Of a DNA stretch of 64,000 nt, positions 55,389 to 64,000 are shown in pieces. Each line of letters starts with the position of its first letter. The stretch's first letter is position 1. A model generated the notes under the pieces. It was not told the DNA's origin. It searched no databases and worked only from the letters and a program-made list of their open reading frames with translations. Origin of the DNA: Phytopythium helicoides (Eukaryota > Oomycota > Peronosporomycetes > Pythiales > Pythiaceae). The DNA lies in contig JANFNE010000030.1 in the NCBI GenBank assembly GCA_024867545.1, forward strand, positions 744,001-808,000. Reading direction: 5' to 3'. The position numbers and the translations under genes were made by a program.

Positions 55389-55946
55389 CTAAATTGCATC
55401 GAGGATCTCAATGACATGAGGAAACCCAATTGTTTTGCATTCCGATCGATTGTCTGGTAGACCAAGATCAACTTCCGGAAAGAAATGCCGAGTCGCAATG
55501 TCAGCTGGAGTACCGTCGTGCCCTTGGTATCCAATCAGTACATAGTTCGCCGCGTTATTCATGGCAACACAAGATTGGTTGGCTGGCCTTGTGGTCCGGA
55601 GAACGAGATCAGTAGAATTCGGCTGAGTCGAGCTGTGGTCTGTTATTGAATTAGAACTTGTGATTGCAGATGAATCTGCAACAAGCTCAAGTGTGGGCAA
55701 CATCTCTTCTTGCTGGCTGTGTATATGCAGCCGTGGGGGTCGGCGACGAGCCATTGGATTGAGAGTGCGAAGCTCGGGTTCTGCGGCTCTCCATGCAGTA
55801 ATAGTAGCAGTGCTAATGTTATGGCTTGCCGCTGCATCCCTTGCTGACATTCCTCGACACTGTTCAACAATAGCAAGACGCTCTTGGACCGTTCGATGTG
55901 GTTGCGGCCTGCGTGCGCGATCTAGGCGAGCATCCTTGCGCTTCAT
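55389..55946 (-). CDS. helix-turn-helix protein, transposase-like N-terminus
   Basis: 185 residues from an ATG at 55946 (the frame is open upstream to about 56006 but without an ATG). Residues about 17-50 form a homeodomain-like/psq-type helix-turn-helix: ERLAIVEQCRGMSARDAAAS then HNISTATITAWRA. The C-terminal part ends ...DGTPADIATRHFFPEVDLGL..., with no DDE catalytic domain recognised. It starts about 125 bp from the first exon of the Helitron Rep gene and is transcribed away from it, so the two could share a promoter or both belong to the Helitron. DNA binding is inferred from the fold; function unknown. Confidence 0.5.
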   Translation of the reverse strand: MKRKDARLDRARRPQPHRTVQERLAIVEQCRGMSARDAAASHNISTATITAWRAAEPELRTLNPMARRRPPRLHIHSQQEEMLPTLELVADSSAITSSNSITDHSSTQPNSTDLVLRTTRPANQSCVAMNNAANYVLIGYQGHDGTPADIATRHFFPEVDLGLPDNRSECKTIGFPHVIEILDAI

Positions 55947-56072
55947 CTCCTCTCTTAGCAGCGGCAAACAAAGCGCTGGTGATACGTGGAAACAACGAAG
56001 CTGCAATAGGTAGAGAGGTTATGGTAATGATCTCATTTGAGACACGACGGCTGATGCACAATACGAGTGGAA

Positions 56073-59000
56073 ATGGTGCTGCACCACTTTGAATTTTGCC
56101 CAGCTACTGGCATCAGACACAAGATGCTTCGGCTTCCATTCCAGACTTCCTTGCAAGCCTGTGTCCCCTGCCGCGCAATTGTCGACGCCGCGAATACGCA
56201 GTGCTTGGCGCACAAGCGAATCTTGCGCGACTTAATTGATGCTCGCAGATCCAAACGACCGCACCATGAAGGACACGTGTCAGATCACGGTGAGGAGTTG
56301 AACTGAGAACTTAATATTCGTTTTCAATCCATGCTAAGTAAGCGTTGTTTTGCAGATGATCACATCGATGCAACTCGGTGGCTTGACTACGACACATTGC
56401 AGGGCATCAACGAACGGCGGGAATTCCAGCCTCTCCATTCAGACGTAAGCGAGAGAATTGAGAAGGAGGCAACAGCGCTATTCAGTGATGATCGCATTGA
56501 TCGGAAGGCTTGTTTGGTAACGGACGAGTGGGTATTTGCAAGTGATGCTGTCCGCTTGCCAATTGACGAGCTACCTCTTCTTGCGATGCACACAACACTC
56601 GGACCAAAGGCTTGGACAACTCAGTGGATGGAGGTCTACTATGATTTCTCGTCTTTCGATGGACGTTTGAGCGGTATGCTGTTGTCTCCGCGAGGTATTG
56701 ATAAGACCGAGGAATCTACATCAGTGTGGGTATCGAGTGATGTACTTCGTCATTTGCGAGCAATGGAGCAGAAATTGACTGCGCACCCAAGACGCACTCG
56801 TGACATTCTGCCACCAAAGTTTGCGATTGCTGAATGCTTTGTGGCTGGCACATTTGAGGAAGTTGACCAAGCCACAACGTTGGAGCGCCAAACAGTTGGT
56901 CTGGTGCAGACACGAGGAGCTGTGAACATAATATACGGCGGTCCTGGAAACGTGCTGCAGAGCCATTTGTTGAGTTGGGACAACCGACATGCCACGATTG
57001 CAAGTCAAATCCCACATATGCCAGGCCAAGACAATTTTCATATTGTACTAGCAGGCCCCATGACACCTCAACAAGAGCTTGTGCTAGCTAAACGTCACGA
57101 ATGCAATTTGCAGCGTATTCGACGATTGCACGAATTACTCCTGCGAATCAACCCGCTCTACGCAATTGTTGATGAAAATACGAATTTCGCCGCTAACAGC
57201 CAAGTTCTCTGCTCAAGGCTCGACACTACCAACGATATAGACGACTTGGTGACTCATGCTAGAGATTGTCAAGAGAGTGTTGCAGTTGTGCGCGTTGAAA
57301 GTGAAACCGATACCCTAGAGACAACAGTGCTCGAATCTGAGACCGTCTTAATCGAAACTGCCATTGATCCACAAGAACTTGCCAGACTGGAACGAGCGTA
57401 CTCAAATCTTACCAGCACCGCTCCTCCAACTTATATTGCAAGCAGATCGACAGCATTTCTTCACGACGATGACGAGTACTACTTAGAACGTCTTTTTCCT
57501 CACCTTCTCACGTTCGGTACTGGTGGATTTTCTTGTGTACGCACACATCGATACAGCAAACGAGACATCGCGCTCCATTATCTAAACCTGTCCACAAATC
57601 GATTTGCCGAGGACCCGATGTTTAAGCTTCAGATGTTTGACTGCCTTGGAACGCAGCGCGTAAAGGCTGGTGTGTTCGTACGTGTTCGCCAGGATCCTGA
57701 AGTAGCAACAACCGCAGCAGTCATTACTCCTCAGCAGCTACGATGCGCTATGGAGGCTCGCGCAAACAAACGTCGAGCGATTAGAGAAGGCCGGACAGAT
57801 CCAAACGAATCCGGGGTTGAATTGGCTGCTTCAGCTGTGGTCAAGTCAGTAAATGCGACTACTGGCAAGATGTGGGGGAGTAATGACCAAAGAGACCAGT
57901 TTCAACGAAAGCTGGACTCAATGATAATCATGTACGGGCAGCCGTCCGTGTTTTGGACCCTTACACCAAACCCCGACACATCTATCGCTGTAGCATTTTG
58001 GACAGCCCATGATCTTCCAGGCGGACGACCACAAGACTTACTGGGTTGTACAACCATGCAAATGCCAGACTCAGCCAAAATGTCAATGCTCGTGATGAAC
58101 AACACAACAGTACAAGCTCACTACTATCAGATTTGTTGTGAATTGCTGATTAATGTTATGTTCGGCTGGGACACTGCTTTGAACAGGCCAAAGGCAGAGC
58201 CAGGAGTTTTCGGTCATGCAGAGGCACTTTTTTACGCGCTTGAACAGCAAGGTAGATTGAGAGTACATCACCATGGAGTAGGCTGGATTGCTGGAATGCC
58301 AAAGACAAAGCGAGACTGGCAAGAGTTGCTTGACAACGATGAGCTTCGACTTCGGTACGAAGAATTCTGTGCATCTATTTTTTCTGCAGAGCTACCTGTT
58401 TTCCATGGGAGAGACACTGTGCAGTGCCCAAGCCATGAATGCGAGGGAAACTTGCAGCCATTGAAAATCCCGAAAAAAATTCAAATATCGGCTCAAGCAT
58501 ACCGAGTTACCTCCTCAAGTCGCGATTTGCGATCTGTGTTCATCCACATTCACGGAGCAACAAATCACTTCTAGCGAAATCGAGGCTCGCTGGCTGGAAC
58601 TCGATGATCTGCATAGAGCTGCGAGCACAAAAGCAACAGTTGACGCAATTCGTATGCGATTTGGAGGTCTATCCGATGATCGAGCCACTGCAAATGTCCA
58701 GTTGAGTCGCCTGCTGCTTCAAGATCAAGTTCATGCTTTCCAACATACTGCGTCGTGTTTCAAAGGGAAAAAATCAGGAGACAAATGCAGGTATCAATTT
58801 TTCGCGACCTCGTTCCTCAAACGGGCTTGAATTCGTCGCATGAGATAGTGTATAAGCGCGGCATCGGCAATCAATGGTTAAATCCTTACATTCCGCTTTG
58901 GCGAAGACTTCTTCATTTCAACATGGACGCGAGAATGTTGTGGTCTGGAGAGTGTCTACAAGCAATTAGATACGCAGTCCAATATGCCTCAAAACGCCAA

Positions 59001-61844
59001 TCTGTACTTGATAACGCTGCAATTGTTGAGCTGGCTTTCAAGAGAAAATTACAGCGTGAGTTAGAATCCTCCTATCAAACTGAGTTTCAGCTAGGCGTTG
59101 GACGGCTGATGGCCCTCGCATTTGCGTCGTCTGGCGCGATGGAAATAGGAGGGCCTCTGGCAACGACTATTCTGTTCGTTGGTGATGCAGCATGGTTTAG
59201 CTGTCAGTTTGTTCGGCTGGTGCTCGTTGAGGCACTAAATATCATGAATGGAGTCGATGTCGAAGCAAATGTGATAAAGCGAAACAACCAAATTGTGACC
59301 GATACGTCAATACGCAAGTATATGAATCGGCCTGCTTGCCTTGAGCAATGGTGCTGGTATGACTATTGTGTTTGGTTTAAACCATGTCGTAGCCAGGAGC
59401 CGGAGCAGGCAGAAGACTGCGAAAATATCAGCGAGCACCTCAGTCAGCATGTAAAACACCACGGACTCACAAAAGTTGCGTACCCACAAGTACCAGAACT
59501 CATTGGTCCGCGACTACCTGATGTGAGCCATCTAGCAAACGATGAATTCAAAGAACAGAATGAGTTATACTACCGCGCTGCATCGCTTCTACGCTGTCCG
59601 TTCAGACAACCACGCGACTTGCTAGATTAAAGTGGATCTGCACGAGCAACATATTTGCAATTGATTCAAAACGCCAAAACACAACGAGCGCTTGACTTTC
59701 ACCAGCAATATTACATTGCTCTAGACGAAGCTGCTGCATTTCGTGCTCGTCAGACAGAAGAAAGTGATGACAGTGACTATGATGACCCGGCAATTCTGCA
59801 CAATAGTCATGTTGATGACACTGCGCATCGAACTAGTGATTTGCTAGTTTTCGCGTCAGAAATATACGAAGACAATCAAGACCATCCTATTCCTGACCAC
59901 AACAATCGTGACAGATTACGCGACGTTGAGAACGCATCCGAACTCCGTATGCTAATGCAGAATTCCCTTGACAGCCACGAATTTCCTATTGACTGCAGCC
60001 AATCGTTAGTAGTTCACTCAACACCAATTTCGCTCAAGGAACTTCAACACGCTTCAACACGACCACTCTACAAATGGCAATGAGGACAATTTGAATTCTG
60101 TTCAGACAACTCGAGTCACTGTCGAAGCTCTCAGGGAAGCAACTCGTAACTTAAGCTATCCAACAATCAGCCACAGCGCAGAACTGCCGCCGTTTGCCAG
60201 TATTGGGGAAGTATCAAATCACTTTGGACTAAATCGCGAACAACACGCAGCATTCGTGAGCATTGGCGTCCCATTGCTGTACAAAATTGTAGGCCAGCCA
60301 CTGGATATTAATTGCCATCCAGGCATTGATGGCTCGCCTACAATTGTGACCGGCCCTGGTGGTACAGGAAAATCACGGATTGTCGACGCTGTCCGAGCGC
60401 TTGCGACTGCGTGGAACCGCCCAAACTGTGTTCTTGTTACTGCGTCGACTGGAATTGCAGCAGCAAACCTACAAGGGGCAACTATGCACAGCTCGGTTGG
60501 ACTTGGAATTAACAATACTCACCTTCCGAAGCATCTTCAGCACCCTAGCCAAGAGGCATTACAGCAGTTTGACTCGATACTTTGCGTTATTGCAGATGAG
60601 GTTTCAACGACTGATCTAATGCTTCTGGGGCTTTGGGAAGAGGCACTGTGCAATTTGAAAGAAAGCAGCGAGCCATTTGGAGGTTTAGTGGCTGCTCTGA
60701 TGTTCGACCACTGCCAACTAAAAGCTGTCCATGGGCTTGCACTTTTCAAAACGTCAAACGGAAAAAAAGCCTCTGAATGAAGCACAGCAACGCGGACTGA
60801 GAGTATATCGGGCTATTCATAAAGTAGTTTATCTACATCGAAACATGCGGTTTTCTGCCGACCCCCAGTGGGGTTTGTGGCTTGCCCACGCTCGACTTGG
60901 AGAATGGGACCAGGGACTTCAAGATATGATTGCACGAGCGCCTCCACCCCCAACCCTAGACGTCGTCGGCAAATTTGTCCAGGTTGTGTCTTCAGACAAT
61001 TTAACGCGCAAATTTGTCAACGACACTGCAACACAAGTTGCAGCAACAACTCTGTCAAATGCAAGGCGAGTGTATGCAATTCCTGCAGAGATGTCGAAGT
61101 CGATAACAGAAGCAGAGAAAGCTAAGATCGCCATGCTTCCTGATACTTCAACGGCGAATATCCCAGTTTTTCTAAAGGCATATGTCGGTAAGCACTGGAT
61201 TGGCGAATGCGTGGTATTGTTAACTAAAACTAACGGCAAGCACTCGATTCTTTTGATCAGGAATGCCTGTAAGGATCAAAGCCAATCAGTGCCTCACTCC
61301 AGGCGTGGCAAATGGCGCACTTGGCGAACTATTTCACATTGACTGGGATGAGCGCACTAATTTCAAACTCCAAGCTGATAATGTTTGGTATGCATCTCAC
61401 CAGCCAATCAATCTTTATGTCAAGATTACGAGGTGTACTCACCATGAACGCTACCCTGGGGTTCCATCAACATGGCCGGCATCAGTATCTCCAATCTGCA
61501 AAGTCAGATCATCGTTTTCACTCGACAAGCACTGTATAGCAATAAAAGGATTTCCAGTTGTACCAGCATTTGGCACAACCGTTCACGGCATACAAGGAGA
61601 AACCAGAGACCAATTAGTTATCTCGGATTTAAAGCCACCAACAATGAGCACAATTGATCATCATGCGCTATACGTGGCGCTCTCACGTGTGCGCACGCAA
61701 CAAGGACTCTACTGGATTGGCCGGAAGCCCTCTCAGAATGACTATGAGTTTTTCCGACCCAACAAAGAGGTGCTAGAAGAAGATGAGAGACTTCGAGTCC
61801 TTGCAGACCGAACACTGGAGCGACTACACTTAGACCTCACGTAA
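56073..61844 (+). mobile_element. Helitron Rep-helicase gene, with introns and frame breaks
   Basis: Order: first exon 56073-56289 (CPATG...CVPC), intron 56290-56355 (GTGAGG...TTTTGCAG, phase-consistent), then a long frame to 58574 with Helitron features: FPHLLTFGTGGFSCVRTHR, FWTLTPNPD near 57950, and FGHAEALFYALEQQGR followed by HHH near 58265 (HUH-type Rep site). A Cys-rich segment with CDLC lies near 58550. The Rep tyrosine region RYAVQYASK is at 58967-58993. The PIF1 helicase shows GPGGTGKSR (about 60352-60378), VTASTGIAAANLQGATMHSS and VIADEVST. A second intron at 61188-61260 (GTAAGC...GATCAG) joins ...AYVG to MPVRIKANQCL, and the end has FPVVPAFGTTVHGIQGET and ALYVALSRVRT. Frame breaks lie at 58470 and 60765 (A7 runs), near 58794 (T run) and near 60.05 kb, plus a TAA at 59628. 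Helitron termini were not located. Confidence 0.8.
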
Positions 61845-62473
61845 AACCTGGTCAGTTTTACCTCTGTAGGTAGCCAGCCGAAGTGAAAACCAGGAAAGCT
61901 GAGCAATGCGGATAACTGCTCGAAATGAAAACAGGTTTGATGGTTGCATTGCCGAGTTTTTAGTAGCCTTGATATCCCTCAGCCACTCTTACTCATTCAT
62001 AATTGTGTGATCTTTACGAGATCTTGGACATCTCATCTGCCTTTGCAGCTGTGTGCAACAGAGAAAAATGAGCATTAGAGGATCATTAGAGCGTGAATGC
62101 GAGCAAACCAATCGATCTATCATCGCTAAAGGCAGTTGAAGCGTGACCACAACTTTAACAACAAGCCAATCAAAGCTCGCCCTCAAATCCCTTTCGCAGT
62201 TTCGACTCTCCCCAAGGCCATGAGTGCTCAGCTCGTTCACATTGGAATTCGACGATGGCGCAAATCGCCCGCCTCCGGAGCCGCGCACGTGAGCCCGTGT
62301 TCACGACCGCCAAGGACTTCAGCGCGTTTGTGGATTCACTCCAGCGCTCAGACAGTCAGCCAACCTCTTGCGCTATTCGAATGGCATTGCTAAGCGCAGA
62401 GCACTTCCACAAGTCACGCGGTACAAGACGTTTGAGAGTACTTACCTTCCTGCTCGACTACTAACAACCCAAA
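61845..62473. other. stretch right of the Helitron gene
   Basis: Probably includes the 3' part of the Helitron, but a CTRR end with hairpin was not pinned down. Short frames from ATGs at 62220 and 62255 run to about 62400-62464 and may be a 5' exon of the next gene, though no phase-consistent junction was found. Confidence 0.3.
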
Positions 62474-63222
62474 ATGTTCACTACAGCAGGAGAGGGCACA
62501 GCTACTGCGACGCATCTTGATTTTGTGGACGAGGATTCTGCTGAGTCCATCGAAGAAGTCCGTGATGCGCTAAGCACGCTTCCAATTTCCGAGATGCGGG
62601 ATGAGATGTGCCGCATCACTATTTGGCGTGAGCTGAACCTCAACAATCTCCATGCGGGTATGTCTTCATTACATTGATCATTGATGTACAAACAACTAAC
62701 ATCTTCATTTACTCTCAAGGCGATGTCTACGAAATCCACCACATCACGCACCTCTGTCGTTTCAACGACACTGCGCAAGGAAGTGTCGACGCCAGCAAGT
62801 ACAAACCAGTCCTGATCGCTTCCGCTCATGACACAACCATCACCGCAGACGCACTCCGGTTCATCTGTAACTCAACCAGCGGTGAGTAGCGCAGGCAACC
62901 GGATCGGCCTTAGTCTAAGTGCTTGTATGTGATCTACTTTGATTAGGAAGAGCTAAGGTTTGATGGAGAAAACATGTTCTGCTTTGCCAAAAGGACCACT
63001 AAGTATTATCAACCTGCAACTCCATCGTTCGGACAAGCAATGCGTTTTGCCAACAGTGAAGCTGTGCCCGCAGTAAATCCTTCGCACCACTTCCCGCCTA
63101 ATCACAAGTCTAAAGCACACAAAACAGCACAAATCCAGTTGTCAGCGCTTATTGCTGCCAATAACACGTTCTATCCTGCACCTGCTTCGAAAAATCGTGC
63201 TAACGAAAACTCATGGCGCTAG
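62474..63222 (+). CDS. three-exon gene, possible RPA-like OB-fold protein
   Basis: Proposed exons 62474-62657, 62720-62881 and 62951-63222 with introns of 62 and 69 nt (GTATGT...CTCAAG and GTGAGT...GGAAG) that keep phase, giving about 205 residues. The segment starting GDVYEIHHITHLCRF and continuing to ...TTITADALRF resembles the shape of RPA-type single-strand DNA-binding OB folds (G-x-V-Y-x-I start), which some Helitrons carry next to Rep-helicase. This is a weak similarity judged by eye. The C-terminal 80 residues are low complexity. The start may be further upstream. It could equally be an unrelated host gene fragment. Confidence 0.35.
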
Positions 63223-63571
63223 TACGTCAGCAGGCGCTCGAAAGCCCGATTAATTGAACAGCTAAGCACAGAAACGTTCCCACTTGCACCCTCTATGCGA
63301 GACACCACACCGACAACTATCGTTACGACAAGTAGCGATTCTGCTGTTCACCAGTACACTTCTTTCAAACCAACTTCCACGCTGATTTCCATGCCCAACA
63401 CCGAGATGAGGCCGGCCGTGTGGCTCCCAGCCACAAAAAATACCCACAAGTTGCTCGCCACAGTCCGCCAACGCGATCACGCGCCACCAGCAATCAAAAC
63501 TTCTCCGGCAAGATCAAATTGTCAGGCAGCCACACGATAACTGGCCTCAATAGATGATTCCACTGACACAA
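63223..63571. other. intergenic before the Thr/Pro-rich frame
   Basis: Short Thr/Pro-rich open frames with stops, probably decayed sequence of the same kind as 63572-64000. No other feature is seen. Confidence 0.3.
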
Positions 63572-64000
63572 AAATGGCGTTGGCAGAGACGCTGCTCGCT
63601 GGGTCACTCGACAGCACTACCGCACCGGAGCTCGCGCCAGCCGCGCTTGACACCAACACACCACCGCTCGTCCTTGAGCTCGCGCCACCTGACACAAGTA
63701 CCGAGGCGCCGGCAGTCCAAGAGCTTATACCGCCCGACATACTCATATCGCCGCCGACCAATCCAGCGCCGCAGAACAAGCCACTACACAATGACCCTCC
63801 AGTGCCGACAGACGCAGAGCTCGCGCTGCCAGAGAAAGTCACGTTTACTCTAGACACGCTGCCAAAGCCGTCAGACACACTCACCACACCGCCAGAAGCA
63901 TTTGTGGACGCACTAGACATGATTGCACAACTCCGCACTCCACGGCGCCAGTCACAGCACTTGACACCATACTCACCGCACCGCTTCTCGTCAACATGCT
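63572..64000 (+). CDS. Thr/Pro/Ala-rich repeat protein, running off the window
   Basis: From an ATG at 63572 the frame is open to the window end (143 codons). It is composed of degenerate ELAPxxLDTNTPP / ELAPPDTSTE-like repeats with the word GAGCTCGC recurring in the DNA. A decayed relative lies at 53860 on the same strand. No domain is recognised. Low complexity makes a chance frame possible. Confidence 0.35.

Noticed and set aside
1..64000. CRISPR arrays, tRNA or rRNA genes, prokaryotic operons
   Set aside because: None was seen: repeats are LTRs, trefoil modules or microsatellites, and gene structure is eukaryotic.

Overview
The window looks like nuclear DNA of an oomycete, most likely a Phytophthora-type (Peronosporales) species. 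The evidence is a family of WRKY19-like CxxxxC...CxxH zinc-finger genes, compact spliceosomal introns (58-73 nt in the transposon genes, 100-151 nt in the zinc-finger genes), a eukaryotic glucose-6-phosphate dehydrogenase, and chromodomain Ty3/Gypsy, Helitron and pogo/Tc5-type elements nested in one another. There is no sign of prokaryotic organisation. Species identity cannot be read from the sequence alone.

Layout. 0-13.5 kb is a gene-dense host block: a single-exon three-finger zinc-finger gene (136-861, minus), a glucose-6-phosphate dehydrogenase (4369-6063, plus), and a very large type II membrane-anchored protein made of 11 tandem ricin-B-like beta-trefoils on a Thr/Ser/Pro stalk (13475-6442, minus), with a probable one-base frameshift near its C-terminus. 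14.5-22.6 kb carries three minus-strand paralogues of a four-exon zinc-finger gene. The second and third are nearly identical, and their homology stops almost exactly at the gene body. 22.6-30.6 kb is gene-poor and holds a decayed Helitron helicase and a decayed multicopy oomycete gene.

30.6-53.1 kb is a nest of transposons. A truncated Ty3/Gypsy copy (LTR plus part of gag, 30602-32133) abuts a large minus-strand Ty3/Gypsy element (32134-52836). That element is interrupted inside pol by an apparently intact plus-strand Ty3/Gypsy element (39146-46641) with LTRs that look identical by eye and a 5-bp target-site duplication AGAAT. Right of the nest is a decapitated pogo/Tc5-type DNA-binding domain. 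Both full Ty3/Gypsy elements show canonical -1 ribosomal frameshift heptamers between gag and pol. Both also carry a long coiled-coil-containing gene on the opposite strand at the pol/3' LTR end; in the older element this antisense gene has five exons with four phase-consistent GT-AG introns. The older element is also peppered with the heptamer TTCCGCT.

53.1-64 kb is gene-poor sequence around a Helitron (Rep plus PIF1 helicase, 56073-61844, plus) that itself has introns. It is divergent from a small helix-turn-helix gene on its left and is followed by an intron-containing gene with a possible OB-fold segment. Several reading-frame breaks in the window fall in homopolymer runs, so some apparent pseudogenes may be sequence errors.

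The best candidate for something undescribed is the pairing of two different retrotransposon families that both carry opposite-strand coiled-coil genes, together with the dense TTCCGCT signature of the older one.
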